This document shows positions 7,602-16,981 of a stretch of DNA of 36,659 bases, piece after piece (the stretch's first letter is position 1; every line of letters starts with the position of its first letter). Where the stretch lies: contig NZ_BPQP01000084.1 in NCBI RefSeq assembly GCF_022179305.1, positions 1 to 36,659 on the forward strand, given 5' to 3'. The position numbers and the translations under genes were made by a program. The stretch is from Methylobacterium iners. GTDB lineage: Bacteria; Pseudomonadota; Alphaproteobacteria; Rhizobiales; Beijerinckiaceae. The notes beneath the pieces were generated by a model. That model saw nothing but the letters and a program-made list of their open reading frames with translations. It did not search any database and had not been told where the DNA came from.

Positions 7602-8237
7602 TCAGCGGTTGGCCGTCGTGGCAGGCGAGGTCACGCCGCCCAGCGAGACCCAGGCCAGGGCCTCCGTCGATTCGCGCTTGATGAAGACGTAGCCGGTGCG
7701 GTGCCAGGGCAGGGCCTCGCTCGTCTTGTTGTCGAGGACGAGGTCGCCGCGGTCGGTGATCAGGGTGAGCACGGCGTGGCCCTCGCCCTTCTCGTCGATG
7801 ACGACGGTCATCCGCATGGCCCGGCGCGGCAGGCCCGCCTCGACGAGGAGCTTGCGCTTGAGGAGCTGGAAGTCCTCGCAATCGCCCGAGCCGTCCTCGG
7901 CCAGGTCCCAGCGATCGGCCTGACCCCAATGATCGAGATCCGTGATCGCGCGAACGCCGCGGTTGATCCGCCGGTTGACCGAGACGATCGTGCCCCAGGT
8001 GGCGGCGGTCAGCGTGATCCGAGCCGGCTCGTCGCGATCCATCCGGCATTCGGCGGCGTAGGCCTGGCAGAAGGCGCTCCAGGCCGCGAGCGGCCGGGCC
8101 TCGCCCACCGCGGCGGCGCCGGGGGAGGCGGCCGGCAGGGCCACGGCGGTCTGTGCGCGGGCGGCGCTCGACGTTCCGAGCCAGGCCGTGGCCAGCATCG
8201 CGAGCATGCAAAGCGCCAGTCCTGTCCTCGTGCCCAT
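7602..8237 (-). CDS. transglutaminase-like cysteine protease (BTLCP / LapG-like, peptidase C93), copy 2
   Basis: A 211-residue paralogue of the next gene downstream, with a clear signal peptide (residues 1-28, ending SAARA). The catalytic residues are present: Cys120 in GSGDCEDFQLLK, His154 in GEGHAVL and Asp169 in LVLDNK. The C-termini of the two copies end alike (WVSL, then SPATTANR here and SPVATANR in copy 1), which indicates a tandem duplication. N-terminal regions after the signal differ more, mainly in Ala/Pro-rich linkers, so the copies may differ in targeting rather than chemistry. The intergenic gap of 169 bp with its own CtrA box suggests separate promoters. Confidence 0.87.
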   Translation of the reverse strand: MGTRTGLALCMLAMLATAWLGTSSAARAQTAVALPAASPGAAAVGEARPLAAWSAFCQAYAAECRMDRDEPARITLTAATWGTIVSVNRRINRGVRAITDLDHWGQADRWDLAEDGSGDCEDFQLLKRKLLVEAGLPRRAMRMTVVIDEKGEGHAVLTLITDRGDLVLDNKTSEALPWHRTGYVFIKRESTEALAWVSLGGVTSPATTANR

Positions 8238-8581
8238 CGCGATCCCCTCTTCGATGGGGTCACGATGGCGTCACGGCTCCTCTGCCGCGCTGAACCCGAT
8301 ACGCGCAATTTTACGCAATGGCGCCGGGTATCGAGGTCCCGTCGAACAGGCCAAATCCGATGCTCACCGGACCGCTCGAAATGACGGCGGCGCGTTAGGG
8401 ATCGCGCAACCGAGGCGGGGAGGGCGCCTTCGCAAAGCGCTGCGGCGCTCGAGGGCTCGGCCGAGCTCCGGCAGGCCTGCGGGACATCTCCCCGGGGGTC
8501 CGATGACGGATTTCCGATGGATCAGCGTGATGCGCGCGATCCGAGCGGCCTTCCGGGCGCGCGGCCCGGCCGGCGGCGGGA
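8238..8581. other. 344-bp region between LapG-like and PilZ genes
   Basis: No frame here looks like a protein. The part near 8300-8320 (GCGCAATTTTACGCAATG) is locally AT-rich and may hold the promoter of the minus-strand protease gene that starts at 8237. The remaining sequence lies downstream of the PilZ gene, and I see no clear terminator. Confidence 0.45.
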
Positions 8582-9208
8582 CTAGAGCGTCAGCCCTTCG
8601 TGGAACCGGTCCGGCGAGATCGGGAGCATGAACTGAACGCCGATGCCGCCCTCGAAGTGGCGCACGACCCGGCCCGGGGTGCGCCCGACCATGATGCTCG
8701 CGCCGATCGGCGGCGTCGTCGCGGTGGTCAGGGCGACGCCCGACATCGAGACGTCGATCACCCGGGCAGCGACTTCGCGGCCGCTCTCCAGCCGGAGCGT
8801 CACGCCCGGCTGGGACGGCGTCAGGCGCTCGTGGGTCCGGCCCTCGGGCAGGCCGAGGCTGTCGCGGTTGGCGAGCCAGGTGAGCTGCGAGGCGATCTTG
8901 TCGCGCTTGCGCAGGGTGGCGCTGAGCTGCACGGCGAGGCCGCCGGGCGTGAAGCGGGCGATCGTCCCCTCGATCCGGCCGACATGCTCGAGGTAGAGCA
9001 CGATGCGCTCCTCGAGGCTGCCGAGCACGGCACAGGTGAGGCGCACCCCGCCAGGCGACATGTCGACGGTCTGGCAGGGATATTCCCGACGATCCGAGAG
9101 CATGTAGCGGCCGAGGAGGGCGACCTTGACGCGCTGGTGCCGGCGCAGCTCGGACGGCCGCGTCGCGCGCAGCGGCTTCGCCTCGATACGTGCGTGGGCT
9201 TCCATCAT
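8582..9208 (-). CDS. double PilZ-domain protein
   Basis: A 208-residue cytoplasmic protein with two PilZ-like domains. The first (about 20-110) has the complete c-di-GMP motif pair: RRHQR (RxxxR, residues 22-26) and DMSPGG (DxSxxG, 49-54). The second (about 130-205) keeps DVSMSG (152-157) but lacks a clear RxxxR, so only domain 1 is predicted to bind c-di-GMP. It has no output domain of its own. It sits beside two LapG-like proteases, a PAS_5 protein and a rhomboid protease, which suggests a link to surface, adhesion or motility control. Two adjacent ATG codons (9208, 9205) are possible starts. Confidence 0.85.
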   Translation of the reverse strand: MMEAHARIEAKPLRATRPSELRRHQRVKVALLGRYMLSDRREYPCQTVDMSPGGVRLTCAVLGSLEERIVLYLEHVGRIEGTIARFTPGGLAVQLSATLRKRDKIASQLTWLANRDSLGLPEGRTHERLTPSQPGVTLRLESGREVAARVIDVSMSGVALTTATTPPIGASIMVGRTPGRVVRHFEGGIGVQFMLPISPDRFHEGLTL

Positions 9209-9282
9209 GTCCGTCGAACGTCTCGGCTTGCACCTCGGCCGGCCGACCCTAAGGCACAGTCCGTTACGAAAGCCTCAAGCCC

Positions 9283-9891
9283 TCAGCCGCGTCCGCCGGG
9301 ATGGACGACGAGATGCCCCCGGCGCTGCGGAAACGTGTCGTTGGCGGGCTCCGGCAGGTCGCGCAGGATCGCCTCGGCGCCGTCCGGAACCCGGTCGCCG
9401 ATGGGCCCGAGCACGCGCATGGACACGGTGTCGAGCCGGGTGAGCGGGCGCAGGCCGAGCCAGCCCGGGATGCTCTGGGGGCTCAGCGCGCCGAGGACCC
9501 GGACATGGGGCTGGCCGTGGTGCCGCAAGGGCAGCAGCAGCAGTTCGAGGTCGACGCCGTCCCCGAGCGCGTTCTCGCCGCGCAGGCCCGCGACGATGCC
9601 GACGGTGTCGAGGGCCACGGTCTCGACGAGGCGCCAGGGATCGGCCGTCGGCTCGCCCCAGATCCCGGAGAAGCCGAAGCCCTTCAGCTCGCGGCCGAAC
9701 AGGGCGCAGACCCGCGTTCCCGCGAGCCGGACGCTCGCATGGGCGCGGGGCGCGTCGACGGCCAGGATCAGGCTGTCGGCGAGCAGGTTGCGGATCGCGC
9801 CGGGCTCGATCTCCCCGCGCTCGGGCGCGGCGCGCTCGCCCCGGAGGCGGTCCCAGTAGGCGTGCAGCAGACGGCTCGTCGGATGCTTCAT
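9283..9891 (-). CDS. PAS_5 family (DUF1457-type) sensory protein
   Basis: A 202-residue protein that is almost entirely a PAS_5-like domain. It begins LLHAYWDRLRGERAAPERGEIEP and continues through VRLAGTRVCALFGRELKG and LLLPLRHHGQP, the usual pattern of this alphaproteobacterial family. It has no signal peptide, membrane helix, HTH, kinase or GGDEF domain, so it may work by partner interaction. The ATG at 9891 is chosen because the family-like sequence begins directly after it; an in-frame start 42 codons upstream adds unconserved sequence. It is divergent from the rhomboid gene, and the region between them contains a CtrA-like site. Confidence 0.82.
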   Translation of the reverse strand: MKHPTSRLLHAYWDRLRGERAAPERGEIEPGAIRNLLADSLILAVDAPRAHASVRLAGTRVCALFGRELKGFGFSGIWGEPTADPWRLVETVALDTVGIVAGLRGENALGDGVDLELLLLPLRHHGQPHVRVLGALSPQSIPGWLGLRPLTRLDTVSMRVLGPIGDRVPDGAEAILRDLPEPANDTFPQRRGHLVVHPGGRG

Positions 9892-10023
9892 GGTGTCCCG
9901 CTTAGGCACGGCCCCGCTTCGGGGCGGGTCAGAATGGAGTGCCCCTGCGGACGCGCTCGGCGGCGAGGGGCGGATCGCCGTCGGTCCCGCACACCCTATG
10001 CCGCCCTCGCGGGACACGCGCCC

Positions 10024-10045
10024 TTAAGCTTTGGTTAGGGTTAAC
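10024..10045. promoter_or_regulatory. near-consensus CtrA-like site in divergent promoter region
   Basis: TTAA (10024-10027), the 7-nt spacer GCTTTGG and TTAGG (10035-10039) match TTAA-N7-TTAAC closely, and a further TTAAC follows at 10041-10045. The site lies between the PAS_5 gene (start 9891, minus) and the rhomboid gene (start 10121, plus) and could serve either. Confidence 0.45.
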
Positions 10046-10120
10046 ACGCGTCGCGGGCCGCGCGCATTTGCCGATGGGAAGGGGTTGCCGCGCCGGCCCG
10101 CGGCCCGACATGGTGGCCTC

Positions 10121-10936
10121 ATGGATGCCACCCCCGACCTGCCCCGCCAGAGCCGCGTTCCGGTCTTCAACATGCCCGGCGTGGTCACGGCCTCGATCGC
10201 CGTGCTCGTCGGACTCCACGCGCTGCGCGAGCTGGTGCTGCCCGATACCTGGGACATCACCCTGCTCATCAACCTCGCCCTGATCCCCGGGCGCTGGAGC
10301 GTGGCGCTCGATCCGGCCCGCGCGAGCGACATCCTGGCGGCCGCCGCCTCGGCCAGCGGCGATCCCGACGTGATGGCGGCGCGGCAGGCCTTCGCCCGCT
10401 ACGTGGTCGCCGAGCCCGCCGCGATGCCGTGGACCTTCGCGAGCTACGCCCTGCTGCACGGCTCGTGGATGCACGTCATCTTCAACACCGTCTGGCTCGC
10501 GGCCTTCGGGTCGCCGGTGGCGCGGCGCTGCGGGCCGCTGCGCTACGGCGCCCTGGCGCTCGCCGGTGCGATCGCCGGCGGCGCGCTGCACGTGCTCATC
10601 AACCCGTCGAGCACGGCCCCCCTCGTCGGCGCTTCGGCCGGCGTCTCCGCGCTGATGGCCGCGGCCGCCCGCTTCGTGTTCCAGCCCCCGCCCACCGGCC
10701 GGGCGAGCGCGCCGCCCTGGCAGCTCCCGCCCCGACAGCCGCTCCAGACGATCCCCGAACTGCTGCGCAACCGCACGGCGGTGGTGTTCCTAGCCGTCTG
10801 GCTCGGCACCAACTTCCTGTTCGGGATCATCGCCCTGCCGCTCGGCGCCGAGGCCAGCGCCGTCGCTTGGGACGCGCATCTCGGCGGCTTCGTCGCGGGC
10901 TTCCTGCTGCTGCCGCTCATCGACCGGAAGCGATAG
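10121..10936 (+). CDS. rhomboid family intramembrane serine protease
   Basis: A 271-residue polytopic membrane protease that cleaves substrates within the bilayer. It contains the rhomboid hallmarks: SWMHVIFNTVWLAAFG (loop-1/TM2 His and Asn), the nucleophile Ser172 in GASAGVSAL and the catalytic His253 in DAHLGGFVAG. Six or so hydrophobic helices can be traced. A periplasmic/loop region around residues 60-100 and a Pro-rich insertion near 190-215 vary between members. The ATG at 10121 is preferred because the preceding 30 codons are Arg-rich and unlike a rhomboid N-terminus. The CBS-domain gene follows 150 bp downstream. Confidence 0.92.
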   Translation: MDATPDLPRQSRVPVFNMPGVVTASIAVLVGLHALRELVLPDTWDITLLINLALIPGRWSVALDPARASDILAAAASASGDPDVMAARQAFARYVVAEPAAMPWTFASYALLHGSWMHVIFNTVWLAAFGSPVARRCGPLRYGALALAGAIAGGALHVLINPSSTAPLVGASAGVSALMAAAARFVFQPPPTGRASAPPWQLPPRQPLQTIPELLRNRTAVVFLAVWLGTNFLFGIIALPLGAEASAVAWDAHLGGFVAGFLLLPLIDRKR

Positions 10937-11086
10937 ATGTTCCCGATCCTTCGGGACCGGCCGGCGCTTGCCATCATCCCGTGACGGTCACACACTGACG
11001 CCGTGAGCCGGGACAAACCCGGCCGCATGCCTCGATCCCGCGTTCGGGGGCAGACCGCGCGGGGTCCATCCCAGGGAGGGAGATTC

Positions 11087-11518
11087 ATGACTGTTGCACG
11101 CATCCTCGCCGAGAAGGGCCGCTCCGTCGTCACCATCGAGCCGGGCCGCAGCCTCGACGAGGCCGTCCACCTGCTCGCGGAGAAGAGCATCGGCGCGGTC
11201 GTGGTGAGCGACGGATCGGGCGCCGTCCTCGGCATCCTGTCCGAGCGCGACATCATGCGGGCGCTGGCCCACAAGGGAGCCGCGGCGCTGGACGCGCCGG
11301 TGAGCGCCCACATGACGACCGCCGTGACCTCCTGCGAGCGCAGCGCCAGCGTCGAGGAGGTGATGCATCTCATGACCGACGGCCGCTTCCGGCACGTGCC
11401 CGTGATCGAGGACGGCCGGCTCGCCGGGCTCGTCTCCATCGGCGACGTCGTCAAGCGCCGCATCGCCGCCGTCGAGGCGGAGCACCAGGCCATGCGCGAC
11501 TACATCACCATGGCCTGA
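11087..11518 (+). CDS. CBS-domain pair protein
   Basis: A 143-residue protein made of two CBS domains (about 8-60 and 75-130), forming one Bateman module. Such modules usually bind adenine nucleotides and act as energy or ionic-strength sensors. The first copy shows SIGAVVVSDGSGAVLGILSE and RDIMRAL; the second shows RHVPVIEDGRLAGLVSIGDV. It has no attached enzyme or channel, so its partner is unknown. A strong purine-rich ribosome site (AGGGAGGGAGA) lies just before the ATG. The stop is 7 bp from the convergent patatin gene. Confidence 0.9.
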   Translation: MTVARILAEKGRSVVTIEPGRSLDEAVHLLAEKSIGAVVVSDGSGAVLGILSERDIMRALAHKGAAALDAPVSAHMTTAVTSCERSASVEEVMHLMTDGRFRHVPVIEDGRLAGLVSIGDVVKRRIAAVEAEHQAMRDYITMA

Positions 11519-11525
11519 GGGCGCC

Positions 11526-12551
11526 TCAGACGCGGGCGGCCGCCGAGGCCAGCGTGGCGCGGATCTCGGGCAGCGCGGCCCTGGCCGCCTGCCGACCGAG
11601 CGCGATCGCCTCCTCGGCACGGTGGAACTCGAACAGGCCCATCCCCGCGAGTTGGGGCGCCACGGTCAGGTCCGGCGGGTCGCTCGCCAGGCGCGCGCGC
11701 GAGATCCGGTCCTGCGTGATGTTGAAGGCGTCGAGCATGACGCGGGCAAGGCCCGGCGCGGCGTGGGCCGGGCGTCGCCGGCGGGCGCCCCGTGCGTTGC
11801 GCAGCAGCGGCCAGCGCCGCCGCACCGCAACGGCCTCGGCGGGCGCCTCGGCGACGAGCTCGCCCTGCGGCTCGATCACGGTGCCCCGCACCCGGGGATC
11901 GCAGTTGAGGTTGACGCAGATCACGAGGTCGGCGCCGAGCGAGCGCGCCAGCCCGACGGGGACCGGATTGACCAGGGTGCCGTCCATGAGGAGGCGCGAA
12001 TCGAGCCGAACCGGCGGGAAGACGCCCGGCAGCGCGTAGGAGGCCCGCACGGCCTCGACCAGGGGGCCGCGGGTCAGCCAGACCTCGTGACCGGTGCCGA
12101 GCTCGGTGGCGACGCTGCCGAAGCGTAGGGGAAGGCCGTCGATCCGCCTGTCCGCGAGGTCGTTCTCGAGCCGCTGCCGCAGGCGGTCCCCGGCGATGAG
12201 GCCGGAACCGAGCCGCACGTCGAGGAGGCCGAGCACCCGACGCCGGGTCAGCGACAGCGCGAAATCCTTGAGCGCGTCGAGCTTGCCCGCCGCGTAGCAG
12301 CCGCCGACCACGGCGCCGATGGAGCAGCCGGCCACCACCTCGGCGTAGATGCCGGCCTCCTCCAGGACCTCGATCACGCCGATATGCGACCAGCCCCGGG
12401 CGGAGCCGCCGCCCAAGGCGAGGCCGATCCGGGGCCCGCGCGGGCGCGGGGCCTCGACCGGCTCCACGGCCCCGTCGGGAAAGCTCCGGCGCTCGGAGAA
12501 GCTTCGGGGGTCGGTGGCGGGGCCGCGGGCGGGGGACCCGTCCCAGCTCAT
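11526..12551 (-). CDS. patatin-like phospholipase family protein
   Basis: A 341-residue patatin/RssA-like acyl hydrolase. It has the oxyanion-hole motif GGGSARG (47-53), the nucleophile Ser77 in GCSIG and the dyad Asp190 in [10 protein letters not shown]. The N-terminal ~38 residues are Pro/Arg-rich and the segment near 235-265 is Arg-rich, both outside the conserved core. The substrate is presumably a phospholipid or other acyl ester; no signal peptide is seen. The ATG overlaps the hisI stop (ATGA), so it is translationally coupled to folE-hisI. The functional reason for that coupling is not evident. Confidence 0.88.
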   Translation of the reverse strand: MSWDGSPARGPATDPRSFSERRSFPDGAVEPVEAPRPRGPRIGLALGGGSARGWSHIGVIEVLEEAGIYAEVVAGCSIGAVVGGCYAAGKLDALKDFALSLTRRRVLGLLDVRLGSGLIAGDRLRQRLENDLADRRIDGLPLRFGSVATELGTGHEVWLTRGPLVEAVRASYALPGVFPPVRLDSRLLMDGTLVNPVPVGLARSLGADLVICVNLNCDPRVRGTVIEPQGELVAEAPAEAVAVRRRWPLLRNARGARRRRPAHAAPGLARVMLDAFNITQDRISRARLASDPPDLTVAPQLAGMGLFEFHRAEEAIALGRQAARAALPEIRATLASAAARV

Positions 12552-12973
12552 GAGGCGGCGTGCCGCAAGCGTGCGCGTCCGCTCGCGGGCTCGAAGGCCA
12601 CGACCCGGTAGAAGCAGTCGCGCCGGCCGGTGTGGCAGCAGCCGCCATCGCCGCCGACCCGGACCCTGAGGAGCAGGGCGTCCTGGTCGCAATCGGCCCG
12701 GATCTCGACGATCCGCTGGATCTGCCCGCTCGTCGCGCCCTTGTGCCAGAGCTCGCCGCGCGAGCGCGACCAGTACCAGGCCTCGCCGGTCTCGAGGGTG
12801 CGGGCCAGGGCCTGCGCGTTCATGTGGGCGAGCATCAGCACGCGCCCGTCGCCCGCATCGACGGCGATGCAGGCGATCAGCCCGTTCGCGTCGAAGCGCG
12901 GCGTGAAGGCCTCGCCTTCCTCGGTCTCGGCGCGCGAGCCCGGCGCCTCGAAGGGTGCGGTCGCCGCGGGCAT
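12548..12973 (-). CDS. hisI: phosphoribosyl-AMP cyclohydrolase
   Basis: Opens the adenine ring of PR-AMP in the third step of histidine biosynthesis. The 141-residue protein is the stand-alone HisI form, without the HisE pyrophosphohydrolase. Visible motifs are [28 protein letters not shown], the Mg/Zn-binding DCDQD (94-98) and the zinc cysteines in [12 protein letters not shown]. It sits 10 nt after folE and overlaps the patatin gene by 4 nt. The folE-hisI pairing is common in Alphaproteobacteria; the other his genes are not in the window. Confidence 0.95.
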   Translation of the reverse strand: MPAATAPFEAPGSRAETEEGEAFTPRFDANGLIACIAVDAGDGRVLMLAHMNAQALARTLETGEAWYWSRSRGELWHKGATSGQIQRIVEIRADCDQDALLLRVRVGGDGGCCHTGRRDCFYRVVAFEPASGRARLRHAAS

Positions 12974-12983
12974 GGTGACGGGA

Positions 12984-13727
12984 TCAGTTCTTGTTGCGCA
13001 CGAGGGTCAGGAAGCGGACCTGCTCGTTGGCGTCGTCCTTGAACACGCCCCGGAACTGCGTGGTGATCGTCGAGACGCCGCCCTTCTGCACGCCGCGCAT
13101 GGCCATGCAGAGATGCTCGGCCTCCACCATCACGGCGCAGCCGCGCGGCTTCAGGATGCTCTCGATCACGTCGGCGATCTGGGCCGTCATGGTCTCCTGC
13201 GTCTGCAGGCGGCGGGCGAAGGTGTCGACGACCCGAGCGAGCTTCGACAGGCCGACCACGCCCTTGGTCGGGTAGTAGGCGACGTGGGCGAGACCCATGA
13301 AGGGCACCATGTGGTGCTCGCAATGAGAGTAGAAGGGGATGTCGCGCACGAGCACGATGTCCGAGTAGCCCTCGACCTCCTCGAAGACCCGCTCGAGCAG
13401 CGCCTCGGCGTCCTGGCGATAGCCGGAGAAGATCTGCTCGTAGGCCTTGGCCACGCGGGCCGGGGTGTCGATCAGGCCCTCGCGGGTCGGGTCGTCGCCG
13501 GCCCAGCGCAGGAGCACGCGCACGGCGGCCTCGGCCTCCTCGCGGCTCGGGCGGCCCAACGCGATCCCGTCGGGGACGCGCTGGGCCGAATCGGGCAGGG
13601 GCGCGATCTCGGGCGTGGCCTCGGCCGCGACCGGCGCGTTGTCGTTGCGCATGGCGGCAAGGCCGTCGCGGGCCGCGTCGTCTCCCTCGCTCAAGCGGTA
13701 CGACAGGGATTTGAGCGCGGCATCCAT
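12984..13727 (-). CDS. folE: GTP cyclohydrolase I
   Basis: Converts GTP to 7,8-dihydroneopterin triphosphate, the first step of tetrahydrofolate (and here perhaps methanopterin-independent pterin) synthesis. The catalytic domain spans about residues 65-245. It contains the zinc and active-site signatures [10 protein letters not shown] and [10 protein letters not shown], the GYR...LLERVF entry and TQFRGVF near the end. I place the start at ATG 13727 because GGGAG lies about 6 nt before it. ATGs at 13760 and 13787 are in frame but lack a ribosome site, and the longer form would have 267 residues. The N-terminal ~60 residues are variable. It heads the operon folE-hisI-patatin. Confidence 0.93.
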   Translation of the reverse strand: MDAALKSLSYRLSEGDDAARDGLAAMRNDNAPVAAEATPEIAPLPDSAQRVPDGIALGRPSREEAEAAVRVLLRWAGDDPTREGLIDTPARVAKAYEQIFSGYRQDAEALLERVFEEVEGYSDIVLVRDIPFYSHCEHHMVPFMGLAHVAYYPTKGVVGLSKLARVVDTFARRLQTQETMTAQIADVIESILKPRGCAVMVEAEHLCMAMRGVQKGGVSTITTQFRGVFKDDANEQVRFLTLVRNKN

Positions 13728-13993
13728 GGCATCTCCCGCCCGCGCGACCCGGGCCTTCATCGTGCTGCTGTCGGGCTTGGCGTACATCGTCGAACCATCT
13801 CGGCCGAGGCATCGGCCTTGCGCCCGGACGGTGCGGTCGTCCGTGGCCGTGGGCGCGACCCGGGTCGACGAGCCGCCTCCTCGCGAAACGGTGCGTTCGC
13901 GCCTATATCGTCGTTCTCGCCGCGTAGCGCAATGCAGCGGACGCGCAACAGGCCCCTCATGGGGTCAAGCGGCCACCGGCAGGACGCGACCTC

Positions 13994-14437
13994 ATGCTCG
14001 ACGACATCTACAACCGCCGCATCCTCGAACTCGCCGCCGACATCCCCCGGCTCGGACGGCTCGACGCGCCGGATGCCAGCGCCACCGCCCATTCGAAGCT
14101 GTGCGGCTCCACCGTGACGGTGGATCTCCGCGTCGACGGCGCAGGGCAAGTCACCGATTTCGCGCACGACGTGAAGGCCTGCGCGCTGGGGCAGGCCTCC
14201 TCCTCCCTGATGGCGCGCCACGTCGTCGGCAGCCGCGCCGCCGAGCTGCGCGAGGTCCGCGAGACGATGCGCCGGATGCTCAAGGAGAACGGGCCGGTGC
14301 CGGACGGCAAGTGGGCGGACCTCGCCGTGCTGGAACCGGTGCGCGACTTCAAGGCCCGCCACGCCTCGACGCTCCTCACCTTCGACGCCGTGGTCGACGC
14401 GCTCGACCGGGCCGGGGCGAAGGCGGACGCGGCCTGA
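13994..14437 (+). CDS. NifU/IscU-like iron-sulfur cluster assembly scaffold protein
   Basis: A 147-residue member of the NifU N-terminal (IscU-like) family. It begins MLDDIYNRRILELAADIPR and contains two conserved cysteines, Cys37 in HSKLCGSTV and Cys63 in VKACALGQASSS. The place where canonical IscU/NifU carries its third cysteine reads RHASTLLTF, without Cys. A canonical three-Cys site is therefore absent, as in other alphaproteobacterial members I recall. The role is thus more likely carrier or accessory than classical scaffold. yidD starts 5 nt after its stop, suggesting co-transcription. The gene is divergent from folE. Confidence 0.85.
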   Translation: MLDDIYNRRILELAADIPRLGRLDAPDASATAHSKLCGSTVTVDLRVDGAGQVTDFAHDVKACALGQASSSLMARHVVGSRAAELREVRETMRRMLKENGPVPDGKWADLAVLEPVRDFKARHASTLLTFDAVVDALDRAGAKADAA

Positions 14438-14442
14438 ATGCC

Positions 14443-14763
14443 ATGATCCGGCGCGCCGCCCACGTCGCGATCCGGGGCTACCAGCTCACCCTGTCGAGCC
14501 TCGTCGGTCGCCAGTGCCGACACTGGCCCAGCTGCTCCGCCTACACCGACGAGGCGATCCAGCGGCACGGGCTCTGGGCGGGCGGCTGGATCGGCCTGGC
14601 CCGGATCTGCCGCTGCGGGCCCTGGGGCACCCACGGGATCGACCTCGTGCCGGAGCGCGTGCCGGAGCGCGGCGCCTGGCACAGGCCCTGGTCCTACGGG
14701 CGCTGGCGCGGGGTCGAGGCGCCGGCCTCACCGTTCGTGTGCGAGGAAATCAGCAAGTCCTGA
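14443..14763 (+). CDS. yidD: membrane protein insertion efficiency factor YidD
   Basis: A small protein (106 residues) that assists YidC-dependent membrane insertion at the cytoplasmic face of the inner membrane. The family signature is complete: an amphipathic N-terminus ending IRGYQLTLSSLVGRQCRH, then WPSCSAYTDEAIQRHG, and RICRCGPWGTHGIDLVP. The usual YidD length is 70-100 residues; the tail after about residue 80 is variable. It starts 5 nt after the NifU-like gene. Elsewhere yidD usually lies with rnpA and yidC, which are absent here. Confidence 0.92.
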   Translation: MIRRAAHVAIRGYQLTLSSLVGRQCRHWPSCSAYTDEAIQRHGLWAGGWIGLARICRCGPWGTHGIDLVPERVPERGAWHRPWSYGRWRGVEAPASPFVCEEISKS

Positions 14764-14922
14764 CAGCGATCGGCGACCGCCGGTCAGTCAGGCGCCGCCC
14801 TCGCTCGCCTCCCAGATTCCTTCCTGAGCAAAATCGGTCTAAACGGCGCCTCCGCGCCAGTGAGCGCATCACCGACACCCGCTTACCTGCCTCGTATGCA
14901 GGAGTGAGCCAGGAGAATCGAC

Positions 14923-16935
14923 ATGCCCATCCTGACCTTCCCCGACGGCAACACGCGCGCCTATGACGACGCGGTGACCGGGCGCGCCGTCGTCGAGGGC
15001 ATCGCCAAGTCGCTGGCCAAGCGCACCGTCGCCATGGCGCTCGACGGCGCCGTCAACGACCTCGACGATCCGATCGCGCGCGATGCGACCGTCGAGTTCC
15101 TCGGGCGCGACGATCCCCGCGCCCTGGAGCTCATCCGCCACGATTGCGCGCACGTGCTGGCGGAAGCCGTGCAGGCGCTGTGGCCGGAGACGCAGGTCAC
15201 GATCGGCCCCGTGGTCGAGAACGGATTCTACTACGATTTCGCGCGGCCCGAGCCGTTCACGCCCGACGACTTCCCGGCGATCGAGGCGAAGATGCGCGAG
15301 ATCATTTCGCGCGACGCGCCCTTCACCAAGGAGGTCTGGAAGCGCGAGGACGTCCGATCGCTCTTCGCGGAGAAGGGCGAGGCCTACAAGGTCGAGCTCG
15401 TGGACGCGATCCCGCCCGGCGAGGACCTGAAGATCTACCGCCAGGGCGAGTGGTTCGACCTCTGCCGCGGCCCGCACATGACCTCGACAGGCAAGGTCGG
15501 CGGAGCCTTCAAGCTGATGAAGGTCGCGGGCGCCTATTGGCGGGGCGACTCGAACAACCCGATGCTCACCCGCATCTACGGCACCGCCTGGGCCAACCAG
15601 GCCGACCTCGACGCCTACCTCCACCGCCTGGAGGAGGCCGAGCGCCGCGACCACCGGCGCTTAGGCAGGGAGATGGACCTCTTCCACTTCCAGGAGGAGG
15701 GCCCCGGCGTCGTGTTCTGGCACGCCAAGGGCTGGACCGTGTTCCAGGAGCTGATCGCCTACATGCGCCGGCGCCTGAAGGGCGACTACGCCGAGGTGAA
15801 CGCGCCGCAGATCCTGGACAAGGCCCTCTGGGAGACCTCGGGGCACTGGGACTGGTACCGCGAGAACATGTTCGTGACGAAGACCGAGGACGAGCGCGTC
15901 TTCGCGATCAAGCCCATGAACTGCCCCGGTCACGTCCAGATCTTCAAGCACGGCTTGAAATCCTACCGCGACCTGCCGCTGCGCATGGCCGAGTTCGGCG
16001 CGGTCTCGCGCTACGAGCCGTCCGGCGCGCTCCACGGCCTGATGCGGGTGCGCGCCTTCACGCAGGACGACGCGCACGTCTTCTGCACGGAGGAACAGCT
16101 CGCGGCCGAGTGCCTGAAGATCAACGATCTCATCCTCTCGACCTACGCCGATTTCGGCTTCGATGAGATCGTCGTGAAGCTCTCGACGCGGCCCGAGAAG
16201 CGGGTCGGCTCGGACGCGCTCTGGGACCACGCCGAGGAGGTGATGACGCGGGTGCTCAGCCAGATCGAGGAGGGGTCCGGCGGGCGCATCCGCACGGCGA
16301 TCAATCCGGGGGAGGGCGCGTTCTACGGGCCGAAATTCGAGTACGTCCTGCGCGACGCCATCGGCCGCGACTGGCAATGCGGCACGACGCAGGTCGACTT
16401 CAACCTGCCCGAGCGCTTCGGCGCGTTCTACGTCGACGCCGACAGCGGCAAGAAGGCGCCCGTCATGGTCCACCGCGCCATCTGCGGCTCGATGGAGCGG
16501 TTCACCGGCATCCTGATCGAGCATTTCGCCGGCCACTTCCCGCTCTGGCTCGCGCCCGTGCAGGTCGTCGTGGCGACGATCACCAGCGACGCCGACGCCT
16601 ACGCCCGCGAGGTCGTCGCGCTCGCCGATCGTGCGGGCCTGCGGGTCGAGGCGGACCTGCGCAACGAGAAGATCAACTACAAGGTCCGCGAGCACTCGCT
16701 GGCCAAGGTGCCGGTCATGCTCGTCGTCGGCCGCCGGGAGGGCGAGGAGCGCACCGTCTCGATCCGACGCATGGGCAGCCAGCAGACCCGCAGCGCAGGG
16801 CTGGACGCGGCGCTGGCCGAGCTCGTGGCCGAGGCGATGTCGCCGGATCGCCGTCGGTCGGATGCTGTGACGCAGACGAGGCCGACTGAGGCAGGGACTC
16901 TGGACGGGCAGAACGCGGTCACTGCGGTGCCTTGA
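14923..16935 (+). CDS. thrS: threonyl-tRNA synthetase
   Basis: Charges tRNA-Thr. The 670-residue protein shows the standard order: TGS domain (1-62), editing domain with [12 protein letters not shown] and YDF (about 65-230), class II catalytic core with the zinc-site sequence [25 protein letters not shown] and [10 protein letters not shown], then the anticodon-binding domain (about 545-645). A good ribosome site (CCAGGAGAA) lies before the ATG. The last ~25 residues after SPDRRR are Thr/Gln-rich and unlike the rest; they run into the toxin-antitoxin region and may be an acquired tail. No T-box or other leader is apparent in the 159 bp upstream. Confidence 0.96.
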   Translation: MPILTFPDGNTRAYDDAVTGRAVVEGIAKSLAKRTVAMALDGAVNDLDDPIARDATVEFLGRDDPRALELIRHDCAHVLAEAVQALWPETQVTIGPVVENGFYYDFARPEPFTPDDFPAIEAKMREIISRDAPFTKEVWKREDVRSLFAEKGEAYKVELVDAIPPGEDLKIYRQGEWFDLCRGPHMTSTGKVGGAFKLMKVAGAYWRGDSNNPMLTRIYGTAWANQADLDAYLHRLEEAERRDHRRLGREMDLFHFQEEGPGVVFWHAKGWTVFQELIAYMRRRLKGDYAEVNAPQILDKALWETSGHWDWYRENMFVTKTEDERVFAIKPMNCPGHVQIFKHGLKSYRDLPLRMAEFGAVSRYEPSGALHGLMRVRAFTQDDAHVFCTEEQLAAECLKINDLILSTYADFGFDEIVVKLSTRPEKRVGSDALWDHAEEVMTRVLSQIEEGSGGRIRTAINPGEGAFYGPKFEYVLRDAIGRDWQCGTTQVDFNLPERFGAFYVDADSGKKAPVMVHRAICGSMERFTGILIEHFAGHFPLWLAPVQVVVATITSDADAYAREVVALADRAGLRVEADLRNEKINYKVREHSLAKVPVMLVVGRREGEERTVSIRRMGSQQTRSAGLDAALAELVAEAMSPDRRRSDAVTQTRPTEAGTLDGQNAVTAVP

Positions 16936-16981
16936 GGCAGCCGTGGGACCAGATCAGGTCTCAGAGGTCGTCTTTTTCGCC

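Noticed and set aside
14764-14922. possible T-box or attenuator before thrS
   Set aside because: No T-box sequence, specifier-like stem or terminator/antiterminator pair was visible; the only clear element is the ribosome site.
15661-16695. 344-codon minus-strand frame inside thrS
   Set aside because: It is antisense to the well-conserved ThrRS core and its translation lacks any recognisable domain.
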